A stretch of 56,905 bases of DNA from assembly GCF_001667265.1 (NCBI RefSeq), contig NZ_LZHW01000055.1, positions 1 through 56,905 on the forward strand, read 5' to 3'. Of this stretch, positions 22,639 through 31,893 are shown piece after piece. The notes under the pieces were generated by a model, which worked only from the letters and a program-made list of their open reading frames with translations, had not been told where the DNA came from and did not search any database. Within the stretch, counting starts at the first letter, position 1; the number at the start of each line of letters is the position of its first letter. The position numbers and the translations under genes were made by a program. Origin of the DNA: Mycobacterium sp. ACS4331. GTDB taxonomy: Bacteria > Actinomycetota > Actinomycetes > Mycobacteriales > Mycobacteriaceae.

Positions 22639-23231
22639 CGGACGTCCCGCGGCCGGAACTGGATGCTGATCCGCGGGCCGGTGGGACGGGCGGTCTTGGG
22701 CACCGCGTGCTCCCAGGTGCGCTGGCACGAACCGCCCATCACCAGCAGGTCGCCGTGGGCGTGCTTGAGGCGCAGCGACGGCCCGCCGCCGCGTGGCCGC
22801 AGGGCGAACGTGCGCGGTGCGCCGAGGCTGACGATGGCCACCATGGTGTCCTCGGTGCGGGACCGGCCGATGTTGTCGCCGTGCCACGCCACACTGTCGT
22901 TGCCGTCGCGGTACAGGCACAGCCCGGCGGTGGTGAAGGGTTCGCCGAGTTCACCGGCGTAGATGTCGTTGAGGCGGCGGCGGATCTGTTTGAGGGCGGG
23001 GTGCGGCGCCTCGTCCGCGACGAGGTTGTGGAAGCTGACCAGTCGTGGCACATCCAGCACGCGCTCGTACATCTGACGGCGTTCGGCGCGCCACGGGACG
23101 GCGGTCAGCAACTCGTCGAACAGCCCGTCCGGCGCGTCGTACCACCCGGCACGTACGTCGATCCACGCGCCGTGCTCCAACCAGCGCCGTTCGGCGTGGT
23201 CGAACAGGGCGCCCTGCAGCGACACTGACAC
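22635..23231 (-). CDS. AlkB-family 2-oxoglutarate/Fe(II) dioxygenase
   Basis: A demethylase-type dioxygenase that repairs alkylated bases in single-stranded DNA or RNA. About 198 residues, with GLCLYRDGNDSVAWHGDN (His-x-Asp iron ligands), MVAIVSLGAPRTFALR and the distal His followed by HAVPKTARPTGPRISIQFR, where the last Arg-x5-Arg contacts 2-oxoglutarate. Length is like E. coli AlkB. Start is uncertain between GTG 23231 and GTG 23225; the longer frame to 23252 lacks RBS support. Next to soxR, in a stress-related neighbourhood. Confidence 0.92.
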   Translation of the reverse strand: MSVSLQGALFDHAERRWLEHGAWIDVRAGWYDAPDGLFDELLTAVPWRAERRQMYERVLDVPRLVSFHNLVADEAPHPALKQIRRRLNDIYAGELGEPFTTAGLCLYRDGNDSVAWHGDNIGRSRTEDTMVAIVSLGAPRTFALRPRGGGPSLRLKHAHGDLLVMGGSCQRTWEHAVPKTARPTGPRISIQFRPRDVR

Positions 23232-23261
23232 GTGGTCCAGTCTATCGCACACGTGTTCGAG

Positions 23262-23693
23262 CTACAGCCGGCTTGCGCCCGGACCCTCCCGTGACATGAC
23301 GTCGCCCGGGTTGGACAGCGCGCAGCTCTTCAGGCTCAGGCAGCCGCAGCCGATGCAGTCGGCGAGATTGTCGCGCAGGCGCTGCAGATGCAGGATCCGG
23401 TCGTCGAGGTCCTGGCGCCACCCCGCCGAGAGGCGTGCCCAGTCGCGGCTCGTGGGAATCCGATCGGTGGGCAGTGTCGCGAGTGCATCGCGCACCCGGG
23501 CCAGGGGGATGCCCAGGCGCTGTGACATTCGGATGAACGCGACGCGCCGCAGTGTCTCCCGGCTGTAGCGGCGTTGGTTGCCGGAGGTGCGACGGCTTGA
23601 GATCAGGCCCTCGCGCTCGTAGAAGTGCAGTGCGGAGATGGCCACCCCGGCTCGGGATGCCAGCTCGCCCGGCGTCAACTCCAGGGCGTTCAT
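23262..23693 (-). CDS. soxR: redox-sensitive transcriptional activator SoxR
   Basis: 143 residues of the MerR family. The winged HTH (LTPGELASRAGVAISALHFYEREGLI) is followed by NQRRYSRETLRRVAFIRMSQRLG, a dimerisation helix and the [2Fe-2S] motif Cys113-x2-Cys116-x-Cys118-x5-Cys124. Oxidation of this cluster by redox-cycling compounds or superoxide activates SoxR at a palindromic box between promoter elements. ATG 23693 is preferred; the longer start would lie within the box. The box at 23695-23716 lies between soxR and divergent arcA. Confidence 0.95.
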   Translation of the reverse strand: MNALELTPGELASRAGVAISALHFYEREGLISSRRTSGNQRRYSRETLRRVAFIRMSQRLGIPLARVRDALATLPTDRIPTSRDWARLSAGWRQDLDDRILHLQRLRDNLADCIGCGCLSLKSCALSNPGDVMSREGPGASRL

Positions 23694-23694
23694 A

Positions 23695-23716
23695 CACCTG
23701 AACAATAGTTGAGGTG
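23695..23716. promoter_or_regulatory. SoxR box in the soxR-arcA intergenic region
   Basis: CACCTGAACAA (23695-23705) and TAGTTGAGGTG (23706-23716) form an inverted repeat with 9 of 11 paired positions. It resembles the SoxR consensus CCTCAAGT-TAACTTGAGG: CCT.AA...TTGAGG is kept. The box abuts the soxR ATG and is 25 bases upstream of the arcA GTG, so it may control both. Confidence 0.75.
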
Positions 23717-23740
23717 GCCGATGGGGTTACGGTTCTACGT

Positions 23741-24949
23741 GTGAGTGCTGTGACTCTGGGCGCCAATTCCGAGGTCGGGACGCTGCGCTCGGTGATCCTG
23801 CATCGGCCCGGTGCTGAACTGCAGAGGCTGACACCGCGCAACAGCGACAAACTTCTGTTCGACGGTCTGCCCTGGGTCTCTCGGGCCCAGGACGAACACG
23901 ACGCGTTCGCCGAACTGCTGCGCTCCCGCGGTGTCGAGGTCCTTCTTCTCGCCGACCTGCTCGGTGAGGCGCTGGTCAGCGGGGCGGCCAGAATGCACGG
24001 CATCTCCGCAGCCGTCGATTCTCGTCGGCTGGGGTTGCCCCTGGCCCAAGAACTTTCGGCGTACCTGCGGGGCCTGGACCCGACGGCCTTGGCGCACGTG
24101 CTGATGGCGGGCATGACGTTCACCGAGTTGCCGCTCGCGCAGAGCGAGCTGTCGCTGGTGCGGCGCATGCATCACGGCGGCGATTTCGTGATCGAACCCC
24201 TGCCGAATCTGCTCTTCACCCGCGACTCGTCGTTCTGGATCGGTCCGCGGGTGGCGATCACGTCGCTGGCGCTGCCCGCACGCATCCGGGAGACCTCGCT
24301 GACGGACCTGATCTATGCCCACCATCCGCGCTTCCTCGGTGTGCGGCGCGCCTACGAGTCACGGTCGGCCCCCGTCGAGGGTGGCGATGTGCTTCTGCTG
24401 GCGCCGGGTGTGGTGGCCGTCGGGGTGGGGGAGCGGACCACACCTGCCGGCGCGGAGGCATTGGCGCGCAGCCTGTTCGACGATGATCTGGCGCACACCG
24501 TGCTGGCGGTGCCGATCGCCCAGGAGCGCGCGCAGATGCATCTGGACACCGTGTGCACGATGGTCGACGTCGACGCCGTGGTGATGTACCCCAACGTCGT
24601 CGACTCGTTGTCCGCCTTCACCATTCGCCGGCTGGGCGACGGCGGTGTGCAGATTGCGGACTCGGCTCCCTTCGTCGAGGCTGCGGCGACCGCCATGGGG
24701 ATCGACAAGCTGCGGGTGATCGCCACGGGACTGGACCCCGTCACCGCCGAGCGTGAGCAGTGGGACGACGGCAACAACACTCTCGCGGTGGCCCCCGGAG
24801 TGGTGGTGGCCTACGAGCGGAACTCCGAAACCAATGCCCGGCTTGAGGATTCGGGTATCGAGGTGCTGCGCATCTCGGCCTCCGAGCTTGGGACGGGGCG
24901 TGGCGGCCCGCGCTGCATGTCGTGCCCGGCGGCGCGGGATCCGCTGTAG
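23741..24949 (+). CDS. arcA: arginine deiminase ArcA
   Basis: Hydrolyses L-arginine to citrulline and ammonia. The 402-residue protein has all family blocks: [29 protein letters not shown] (Asp), [19 protein letters not shown] (His and Asp) and the catalytic Cys392 in [10 protein letters not shown]. Length equals the M. tuberculosis protein as I recall it. GTG 23741 ([13 protein letters not shown]) is chosen because the longer frame from 23714 would begin inside the SoxR box. No ornithine carbamoyltransferase or carbamate kinase is adjacent, so this is not an arc operon; the product may feed pH or nitrogen control. Confidence 0.95.
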   Translation: MSAVTLGANSEVGTLRSVILHRPGAELQRLTPRNSDKLLFDGLPWVSRAQDEHDAFAELLRSRGVEVLLLADLLGEALVSGAARMHGISAAVDSRRLGLPLAQELSAYLRGLDPTALAHVLMAGMTFTELPLAQSELSLVRRMHHGGDFVIEPLPNLLFTRDSSFWIGPRVAITSLALPARIRETSLTDLIYAHHPRFLGVRRAYESRSAPVEGGDVLLLAPGVVAVGVGERTTPAGAEALARSLFDDDLAHTVLAVPIAQERAQMHLDTVCTMVDVDAVVMYPNVVDSLSAFTIRRLGDGGVQIADSAPFVEAAATAMGIDKLRVIATGLDPVTAEREQWDDGNNTLAVAPGVVVAYERNSETNARLEDSGIEVLRISASELGTGRGGPRCMSCPAARDPL

Positions 24950-25031
24950 TCAGCGCTCGGTGGGGGCGGGCTTGTGTCCTGCCTGGCCGCGGGATTGCAT
25001 GTAGGGCTGTTGATTGGGCTGCGCAACGACC

Positions 25032-25901
25032 CTAGGCGCAATCTGGCCGAACTGTGCCCCGTAATGCAATGCCCCGCAATCGAAACGCCTCGTTCACCCG
25101 GCGCACGATGAACTTTCTGCTGTGCTCGGCAACGACGTGCCTGACGATCCACCCCTGACCGGCCACCAATTCGTTGCGGCCGATGTCGTGCACGAAGCGT
25201 GTGCGATCAGAGAAATGCCTCTCGCCGTCATAGTCGCAACCGATCATCTCGTCTTCCCAGCCCATGTCGAGATAGGCCGTGCTGAACCCGTCGGTGACCG
25301 GGATCTGCGTACGTGGGCGCGGGAAGCCCGCATCGGTGAGCAGCAGCCGAAGCCAGCTCTCCCTGGGCGACTGCGCGCCGGCATCCAGGAGCGGCAGTGT
25401 CTTTCGCGCCTGTGGCAGTCCGCGCGCACCGGGATACAGCTCCGCCAGGTCGAGCACCGACTCCGACTGTATTCCCGTCGCTCGCGCCAACGCGTCGAGA
25501 TGTGCGACGGCGGGGTCACGAGTCAGGTGCCGCGCCAGGTCCAACGCCGTTCTGGTCGGCGACGTGACGTACATGCCCCGGACCTCGACGATTTCGTCGA
25601 ACGAGAACCGCTCGTTGCGGGCGATGATGCCCGGCGGCGGGCGGGGGCAGTGCCACAGCAGTTCGATGGGAATGTCGCTGTCGATCCACAACGCACCGTG
25701 CAACGCTGCCGCGGCGCGACCGGCGATGATTGCTCGCCGCCCGGACCACAGCCACGCGGCCTTCGTGCGCATCCACAGCGACGCTCGGGCGTCCTTGTGC
25801 ACGTACACGTTGGGCAGGATCGCGCGGTGGTTCCAGCGCCGCTGAGCGCGGGTCAGCGCCCCGCTTCTGAGGGCTTCCGTGCCCAGGAATGGACTGTCCA
25901 T
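25032..25901 (-). CDS. AbiEi-like/DUF559-type protein, copy 2
   Basis: 289 residues, homologous over its whole length to the protein at 6196-7038 (shared GALTR.RRW, AGRAAAALHG, TSP.RTALDLARHL, LDAGAQSPRE.WLRLL, AGFPRPRTQI, AYLDMGW, GQGW). The C-terminal nuclease-like site differs: IGCDYDG replaces IGLEYDG, so the ExD acidic pair becomes DxD. This could keep or weaken metal binding. No partner toxin is adjacent. The C-terminal extension (IALRGTVRPDCA) is longer than in copy 1. Function unknown; it sits between arcA and pmt in a position not occupied in M. tuberculosis as far as I recall. Confidence 0.82.
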   Translation of the reverse strand: MDSPFLGTEALRSGALTRAQRRWNHRAILPNVYVHKDARASLWMRTKAAWLWSGRRAIIAGRAAAALHGALWIDSDIPIELLWHCPRPPPGIIARNERFSFDEIVEVRGMYVTSPTRTALDLARHLTRDPAVAHLDALARATGIQSESVLDLAELYPGARGLPQARKTLPLLDAGAQSPRESWLRLLLTDAGFPRPRTQIPVTDGFSTAYLDMGWEDEMIGCDYDGERHFSDRTRFVHDIGRNELVAGQGWIVRHVVAEHSRKFIVRRVNEAFRLRGIALRGTVRPDCA

Positions 25902-26046
25902 GGGGGCATGTTCAGCGCCGCCGGTGACACGCCTCGCCGAAATTGCACGGAGGGCGGAGGGATCTGTGGATCAACGACCGTCTGGGCAATTCGGCACGCA
26001 AGCGACTGGCAGGCCACGGCGGCTCGGCGGCCAACCCGACTCCGCA

Positions 26047-27591
26047 CTACCGCCAGGACGGTAACCAGATCTGCATATTCCAGGTGGCCTGAGAGATCGG
26101 CATTCCGGTCAGCACTGGGAACAGCCAGACGAAGTTCGTGATCACCACGGCGAGGTAAAGACAGACCACGACGGCGCCGAGCGTGCGACGCTCAGGGTCA
26201 CGTGTCGGTTTGTACAGAATGTCGCCGCATATCAGGGCTATCGCCATCACCAGGAACGGCGCCATGGTCGCGGCGTAGAAGAAGTACATCTGCCGGTCGA
26301 TGTCGGCGAACCACGGCAGCCAACCAGCGCAGTAGCCGACCAGGACCACGGCGTAGCGCCAGTCGCGCCGGATGAAGGCGCGCCAGGCCGCGTAGACGAG
26401 CACCGGGACCGCCAGCCACCACATCGCCGGCGTGCCGACCAGCATGACCGCCTTGACGCACGAGGCAGCGCCACACCCCGGCACGTTGTCCTGGTCGATC
26501 GCGTACAGCACCGGCCGCAGCGACATGGGCCATGTCCAGGGCTTGGACTCCCACGGATGGTGATTGCCCCCGGCGTTGGTCAGGCCGGAATGGAACTCGT
26601 AGGCCTTGAACGTGTAATGCCACAGCGACCGGATCGCGTCGGGGGGCTGGAACCAGGCGCGCTCGCCGATGGTTCGGCCCGCCTCGTAGCGGTTGACCCC
26701 GGTCTCGGAGGCGAACCACGCCCAGTACGACGCCAGGTACACCGCCACCGGGATGACACCCATCGCCCAGGCCGTCGGACCGAGGTCGCGGCGCACGGTG
26801 CCCAACCAGGGCCGCCCCACCCGGTACTGCCGCCGTGCGGCCACGTCGAACGCCAACGACATCAACCCGAAGAACAGCACGAAGTACAGCCCCGACCATT
26901 TGGTCGCGCACGCCAGGCCGAGCAGCACACCGGCGCCGAACCGCCACCATCGCACGCCGAGTCGCGGACCCCACGGCGTCTCGCCGATCCGCCCGTCGAG
27001 CAGGACGGTGTGCATGCGCTCCCGGACCTGGTCCCGGTCGACGATGAGCGCTCCGAACGCCGCCACCACAAAGGTGACCAGCACCCCGTCGAGCAGGGCG
27101 GTACGCGACGTCACGAAGGACACGCTCTCGACCACCATCAGCAGGCCGGCGATGCCACCGATCAGCGTCGAGCGAGTGATGCGCCGAACGATCCGTGCCA
27201 CCAGCACGACCGTGATGACGCCCAGAAGCGCCATGGTGAACCGCCAGCCCAGACCGCTGTAGCCGAAGATCGCCTCACCGATGGCGATCAACTGCTTGCC
27301 CACCGGCGGATGGACCACCAGGCCGAAGCCCGGATTGTCCTCGACGCCGTGGTTGTGCAGCATCTGCCAGGCCTGCGGCGCGTAGTGCTTCTCATCGAAG
27401 ATGGGCGTGCCGGCATCGGTCGGCGACCACACGTTGAGGAACCTGCTGGCGGCGGCCAAACCGGCGATCACGCCGGTCATGGCCCAGCCCTGGGCCCGGT
27501 CCAGCGGCCCGAAGTCGGCGATCGGGACGAGCGGCCCGGGACTGATCACGGGTACGGCGCGCTCCGGCACGACGGGAGTTGGAGCGGTCAT
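26047..27591 (-). CDS. pmt: protein O-mannosyltransferase Pmt (dolichyl-phosphate-mannose--protein mannosyltransferase)
   Basis: Transfers mannose from polyprenyl-phosphate-mannose to Ser/Thr of exported proteins at the outer face of the membrane. 514 residues with about eleven TM segments. The first extracytoplasmic loop has the PMT Asp-Glu pair in GTPIFDEKHYAPQAW near residue 65, then VHPPVGKQLIAIGE. The large loop WFQPPDAIRSLWHYTFKAYEFHSGL and the C-terminal TM block match Rv1002c. ATG 27591 is chosen (MTAPTPVVPERAVPVISPG); the longer frame would overlap rsmI, which begins 25 bases away on the other strand. Confidence 0.95.
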   Translation of the reverse strand: MTAPTPVVPERAVPVISPGPLVPIADFGPLDRAQGWAMTGVIAGLAAASRFLNVWSPTDAGTPIFDEKHYAPQAWQMLHNHGVEDNPGFGLVVHPPVGKQLIAIGEAIFGYSGLGWRFTMALLGVITVVLVARIVRRITRSTLIGGIAGLLMVVESVSFVTSRTALLDGVLVTFVVAAFGALIVDRDQVRERMHTVLLDGRIGETPWGPRLGVRWWRFGAGVLLGLACATKWSGLYFVLFFGLMSLAFDVAARRQYRVGRPWLGTVRRDLGPTAWAMGVIPVAVYLASYWAWFASETGVNRYEAGRTIGERAWFQPPDAIRSLWHYTFKAYEFHSGLTNAGGNHHPWESKPWTWPMSLRPVLYAIDQDNVPGCGAASCVKAVMLVGTPAMWWLAVPVLVYAAWRAFIRRDWRYAVVLVGYCAGWLPWFADIDRQMYFFYAATMAPFLVMAIALICGDILYKPTRDPERRTLGAVVVCLYLAVVITNFVWLFPVLTGMPISQATWNMQIWLPSWR

Positions 27592-27616
27592 CAGTGACGA
27601 TCGTAGGCTGTGGGTC

Positions 27617-28453
27617 ATGACTGGCGGCCGACTGTTGCTGGCTGCCACGCCGTTGGGGCAGCCCGGCGATGCGTCGGCACGCCTCATCGAAGCTCTCGGC
27701 TCGGCCGACATCGTCGCCGCCGAGGACACCAGACGCGTACGTTCACTGGCGCAATCGCTGGGCGTGCACATCAGCGGACGCGTGGTCAGCCTGTTCGACC
27801 AGAACGAGAGCACACGCGTTCCCATGCTGGTCGCCGAACTGCAGGCCGGTGCCACGGTGCTGGCGGTGACCGACGCCGGCATGCCCTCGATCAGCGATCC
27901 CGGCTACCGCCTGGTGGCCGCGTGCGTGGCCGCCGACCTGCCGCTGACCTGCCTGCCCGGCCCATCGGCGGTGACGACAGCACTGACGGTCTCGGGCCTG
28001 GCCGCCGACCGGTTCTGCTTCGAGGGCTTTGCCCCCCGCAGACCCGGCGCCCGCCGCACCTGGTTGGCGACGCTGGCCGGCGAGCAGCGCACATGCGTGT
28101 TCTTCGAGTCGCCGCGCCGGCTCGCCGACTGTCTGCGCGACGCGGTGGCCGAATTGGGTCCGGATCGCCGCGCGGCGGTGTGCCGCGAGCTGACCAAGAC
28201 CCACGAGGAGATCGTGCGCGGGACGCTGGCCGAGCTGGCCGACTGGGCCGCCGACGGCGTGCTCGGCGAGATCACCGTGGTGCTGGCCGGAGCGACGCCG
28301 GTGGCCGACATCGACACCCTGGCGGCCGAGGTGGCCGAGCTGGTCGAGACGGGCATGCGCGTCAAGGACGCGTGCCAGCACGTGGTGTCCGCGCATCCCG
28401 GCGCGCCATCGCGCCGCGAGCTCTACGACGCGGTGTTACGTTCACGGGAGTAG
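27617..28453 (+). CDS. rsmI: 16S rRNA (cytidine(1402)-2'-O)-methyltransferase RsmI
   Basis: SAM-dependent 2'-O-methylation of C1402 in the 30S P site. 278 residues of the tetrapyrrole-methylase fold: LLLAATPLGQPGDASARL (usually GTPIGN at this position), AAEDTRR, TVLAVTDAGMPSISDPGYRLV, LPGPSAVTTALTVSGL, FEGFAPRR, FESPRRL and ELTKTHEEIVRG. These are the diagnostic RsmI blocks. The start is ATG 27617; the longer frame covers the pmt promoter and start. Divergent from pmt, convergent with pabB. Confidence 0.95.
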   Translation: MTGGRLLLAATPLGQPGDASARLIEALGSADIVAAEDTRRVRSLAQSLGVHISGRVVSLFDQNESTRVPMLVAELQAGATVLAVTDAGMPSISDPGYRLVAACVAADLPLTCLPGPSAVTTALTVSGLAADRFCFEGFAPRRPGARRTWLATLAGEQRTCVFFESPRRLADCLRDAVAELGPDRRAAVCRELTKTHEEIVRGTLAELADWAADGVLGEITVVLAGATPVADIDTLAAEVAELVETGMRVKDACQHVVSAHPGAPSRRELYDAVLRSRE

Positions 28454-28493
28454 CGGTCGTCGGGGGCTCTCGACGCGTGTCACGCAGTGATGG

Positions 28494-29738
28494 TCAGCGA
28501 GCCGAGACTGCTGGCGGAGATCCTCGTCGAGCGCTGCCGGCGGCACTGCTGAGCCCGATGGTCGGCGCGGCCTTGTCGAGGCACTCCTGCCACTCCGCGT
28601 CTGGTTGCGAGTCGGCGGTGATCCCGCCACCCACACCGAGCACGGCCCGCCCGGCATGATCGAACTCGACGGTGCGGATCGCGACGTTGAGTTCGGTCCC
28701 CGCGACGGGGGACGCCAGTCCGATGGCGCCGCAGTACACGCCCCGCGGGTGGGGCTCCCACTGCGAAAGCAGTTCCAGGGCACGGAGTTTCGGAGTGCCG
28801 GTGACCGAGGCCGGGGGGAACGTGGCGGACAGGAGTTCGCGCGTCGCGACTTCGGCCGGAACGTGCGCCGACACCGTCGAAACCAGATGCCACACCCCCG
28901 GCGCGGGCCGCACGGCGAGCAGTTCGGGCACGGTCACCGAACCCATGGTTGCCACCCGGCCCAGATCATTGCGCACCAGATCGACGATCATGATGTTCTC
29001 CGCGACATCCTTGACCGAGTCGCGCAGCCGTGCCGGGTCGGCGTGCAACGGCAGCGTGCCCTTGATGGGACTCGACGTCACGGTCTGCCCGCGGCGGCGA
29101 AGGAACAGCTCCGGGGACAGCGACGCCACCGCACCCCACGGCCCACTCAGATAGGCGGCGCGCGCCGGACTTGTCGAGGCGACCGCGTCGGCGAAGAAGT
29201 CCACCGCCGCCCCGTGCAGCGTTCCGGTGAATCGCGTGCAGACGCACGCCTGGTAGACCTCCCCGGCCGCGATGGCCGCCAGGCAGGCGAGAACCCCGGC
29301 ACGGTGCACGTCACGGTCGGGCGGTGTCCAGTCGATGCGCCATGGCTGGGGTGTCGACGGCGTCATCAGGGCCTCGTCCAGCCAGCCCGGCAGCGGCGCC
29401 CCCGTCAGGCTCTCGTACCACCACAGCCCCGCGGCGTCGCAGCGCAGCACACAGTCGGTCCACCCGCCCACCGCCGAGGGCGCCCCGCCGGACGGAAACG
29501 ACAGGCCGCCGATCCATCCGCCGCCGACCACCTCGGCCGGGCCCGCCGCGCGGACATCGAAGGCCTCATCGGCGGCGACGGATCCGATCGCGACGCTCGG
29601 AGCGATCACGGCCTGCGCGCCGAACCACTCGCCTGTCAGCGCGGCCGGCGGGGCCAACCCCCGCCGGGCGGCGCCGACAGACACCGCGCGCAGCACCTCG
29701 GCGGGTGTGCCGAGGGCTCCGAGGCGGTCGATGCGCAT
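28494..29738 (-). CDS. pabB: aminodeoxychorismate synthase component I (PabB)
   Basis: Combines chorismate with ammonia from PabA to give 4-amino-4-deoxychorismate for folate. 414 residues of the chorismate-binding family: GEVYQACVCTRF, SPELFLRR, the catalytic SSPIKGTLPL block (the Lys in PIKGT separates PabB from TrpE, which has PIAGT), ENIMIVDLVRNDLGR, VSTVSAHV, ATFPPASVTGTPK, GVYCGAIG and GGGITADSQPDAEWQE. ATG 29738 (MRIDRLG) is a reasonable start; an upstream frame exists but adds an unrelated Arg/Ser-rich stretch. Minus strand, after the ECF41 sigma gene. Confidence 0.93.
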   Translation of the reverse strand: MRIDRLGALGTPAEVLRAVSVGAARRGLAPPAALTGEWFGAQAVIAPSVAIGSVAADEAFDVRAAGPAEVVGGGWIGGLSFPSGGAPSAVGGWTDCVLRCDAAGLWWYESLTGAPLPGWLDEALMTPSTPQPWRIDWTPPDRDVHRAGVLACLAAIAAGEVYQACVCTRFTGTLHGAAVDFFADAVASTSPARAAYLSGPWGAVASLSPELFLRRRGQTVTSSPIKGTLPLHADPARLRDSVKDVAENIMIVDLVRNDLGRVATMGSVTVPELLAVRPAPGVWHLVSTVSAHVPAEVATRELLSATFPPASVTGTPKLRALELLSQWEPHPRGVYCGAIGLASPVAGTELNVAIRTVEFDHAGRAVLGVGGGITADSQPDAEWQECLDKAAPTIGLSSAAGSARRGSPPAVSAR

Positions 29739-29763
29739 GGCATCAGCTTCCCAGACGGCCTGC

Positions 29764-30681
29764 TCAACGGCTGATCTGGCGGGCGACCGCGAGGCCGGCC
29801 AGCTTCTCCGGGTTGCGCATGGCGTAGAAGTTGGTGATCTTTCCGTCGACCACCTCGACCATGACCACACCCTCGAAGCTGTCGCCGAGATAGAGGTTGA
29901 GCGCGGGCTCGCCGTTGTAGCTCGCCGGTTCCACCCGCGCCTGGGGTCCGCCGAGGCGAACCAGTCCCATCACCAGGCGTGCGACGTTGTCCGCACCCGA
30001 CACCGGGCGCCGGGCCGCACTGACCTTGCCGTCGCTGTCGGCGGTCCACACCACATCCGGCGCCAGCATCGACACCAGCTGGTCAACGTCTCCGGTGGCG
30101 GCCGCGGCGAAGAACTGCGCGGTCAACGCGAGTGACTCCTGCGGGTCGACGGGTTCGAACCGGCGGCGGCGGGCCCGCACATGCGCACGGGCCCGGTGCG
30201 CCACCTGACGCGCTGCCTCCGTGGATTTGCCCACGGCCGAGGCGATCTCGTCGTAGTCGAAGCCGAACACCTCCCGCAGCACGAACACCGCGCGCTCGTC
30301 CGGGCTCAACGTCTCGAGCACCACCATCATCGCCATCGACACCGACTCGGCCAGCACCACGTCGGCCGAGGCGTCCCCGCCCTGCAGTGAACCCTCCAGC
30401 AGCAGGGGCTCAGGCAGCCACGGCCCGACGTACTGCTCACGACGTCGGGCCGCTGCGCGCAGCGCGTTGAGTGACTGCCGTGTCACCAGCTGGGCGAGGT
30501 AGGCCTTGGTGTCGGTGACCCCGCTCAGGTCCACCGCCGCCCACCGCAGGTAGCTCTCCTGCAGTACGTCGTCGGCTTCCGTTGCGGTGCCGAGGATCTC
30601 ATAGGCGATGGTGAACAGCAGCGGCCGCAGATGGGTGAACCGCTCTGCGTGCTCGTCGGTGCCGGCGGCGGCTGCGGTCAC
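29764..30681 (-). CDS. ECF41-type sigma factor with C-terminal SnoaL-like domain (SigJ-like)
   Basis: 305 residues. Sigma region 2 is HLRPLLFTIAYEILGTATEADDVLQESYLRW and region 4 is LSPDERAVFVLREVFGFDYDEIASAVGKSTEAARQVAHRAR. The linker contains WLPEP, and the C-terminal SnoaL domain (about residues 185-305) carries the ECF41 markers DGKV and NPEKL. In this group the SnoaL part modulates sigma activity and no separate anti-sigma is encoded. The GTG 30681 start overlaps the flavoprotein stop (GTGA). ECF41 factors typically sit beside a COE-type protein (carboxymuconolactone decarboxylase, oxidoreductase or epimerase), here the flavoprotein. Autoregulation from the promoter at 31894-31920 is likely. 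Confidence 0.92.
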   Translation of the reverse strand: MTAAAAGTDEHAERFTHLRPLLFTIAYEILGTATEADDVLQESYLRWAAVDLSGVTDTKAYLAQLVTRQSLNALRAAARRREQYVGPWLPEPLLLEGSLQGGDASADVVLAESVSMAMMVVLETLSPDERAVFVLREVFGFDYDEIASAVGKSTEAARQVAHRARAHVRARRRRFEPVDPQESLALTAQFFAAAATGDVDQLVSMLAPDVVWTADSDGKVSAARRPVSGADNVARLVMGLVRLGGPQARVEPASYNGEPALNLYLGDSFEGVVMVEVVDGKITNFYAMRNPEKLAGLAVARQISR

Positions 30682-31856
30682 CGGACCGGCACCGCCTCGT
30701 CGGCCGCCGACAGCAGGTCCTGGCGCCAATCGCTGTGGAACCATCGGTAGGCGCCGGGCCTGTCGGCCTCCCAGCGCAGTCCGCGCAGGGTGAACCGGCA
30801 CACCTGTTCCTTGACGAATGCCGCTGTCCGGCCGCCGATGTAGGCCCGGCGAGGAGTGTCGTCGACATGCGCGAGCTGCACAGTGCCGAACGTACGCCCC
30901 AGGCTGATGCACTGCCCGGTGAACGCCTGACTCAGTGCCTTCGCTTCGGCACCCGCGACCCGGGCCAGCACGGTCTCGGCGGCTTGGGCGCCCAGCGGCA
31001 TCGCGGCCTGGCAGCTCATCCGCAGCGGCAGGCCCGACGGCGCCGCGGCGTCGCCCGCGGCGATGATGCGGTCGTCGTCCACGCTGGTCAAGGTCTCGTC
31101 GGTGAGCAGGCGGCCCAGAGCGTCGACGGTCAGGCCGCTGTCGGCGGCCAGCGACGGCACACCGAAGCCCGCGGTCCACACGGTCACGGCGCTGGGCAGC
31201 CGAGCACCATCGGCGAGCTGGACCGCGTCGGCCGTGACGGCGGTGACCGTGACACCCTCGAGGATCCGCACGCCGTGCCTGCGCAGAGCCTTGGTCACCG
31301 ACTTGCGACCGGCGGTGCCCAGAGAGGGGCCGAGGCGATCGGTGACCAGCGTGACGGGACGGCCCGCCTCGGCGAACTCGGAGGCGGCCTCGATTCCGGT
31401 GAGGCCACCGCCGACGACCACGATGGGTGAGTGCTCCGGCACATCCTGAAGTCGGGCGCGCAGGCGAGTGGCGTCCTCGAATTCGGCCAGCGGAAACGCG
31501 AATTCGGCGGCCCCCGGTACGGCACGCGGTGCCCCGCCGGTGCTGCCGACGGCGTAGACCAGCCAGTCGTAGTCCAGGACCGCGCCTGAGGCCAGGTGCA
31601 GCTGACGCGCTGGGGCGTCGATGCGGGTCGCGGCGGCGACGACCAGGTCGACGCCGTCGCCGAGCAGCGTGTCGTAAGGCTCGACGGCGTCGTCGTTTCC
31701 GATCGCCAGCTGGTGCAGCCGGATGCGCTCGACGAAGTGCGGTCGGGCGTTGACCAGGCTGATATGCAGATCCTGGTTCCGGCGCAGCCGGTTGGCGGCC
31801 AGCACTCCGGCGTAGCCGCCACCCAGCACGACGATGTTCGCAGCTGTGGTTGCCAT
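30678..31856 (-). CDS. FAD-dependent NAD(P)H oxidoreductase (NDH-2-like), partner of the ECF41 sigma factor
   Basis: 392 residues with two dinucleotide folds: VVLGGGYAGVLAANRL near residues 9-24 (FAD) and VVVGGGLTGIEAASEFAEAG near residue 150 (NAD(P)H). RIIAAGDAAAPSGLPLRMSCQAAMPLGAQAAE binds flavin, and the C-terminus (FTLRGLRWEADRPGAYRWFHSDWRQDLL) resembles the amphipathic end of NDH-2/AIF-like enzymes. The electron acceptor is unknown. ATG 31856 has GGAG eleven bases upstream. First gene of a two-gene operon behind an ECF41-type promoter. Confidence 0.92.
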   Translation of the reverse strand: MATTAANIVVLGGGYAGVLAANRLRRNQDLHISLVNARPHFVERIRLHQLAIGNDDAVEPYDTLLGDGVDLVVAAATRIDAPARQLHLASGAVLDYDWLVYAVGSTGGAPRAVPGAAEFAFPLAEFEDATRLRARLQDVPEHSPIVVVGGGLTGIEAASEFAEAGRPVTLVTDRLGPSLGTAGRKSVTKALRRHGVRILEGVTVTAVTADAVQLADGARLPSAVTVWTAGFGVPSLAADSGLTVDALGRLLTDETLTSVDDDRIIAAGDAAAPSGLPLRMSCQAAMPLGAQAAETVLARVAGAEAKALSQAFTGQCISLGRTFGTVQLAHVDDTPRRAYIGGRTAAFVKEQVCRFTLRGLRWEADRPGAYRWFHSDWRQDLLSAADEAVPVR

Positions 31857-31893
31857 GTTCTCCACTCCTTTGTTGAGGCGGTGCTGACCTCGA

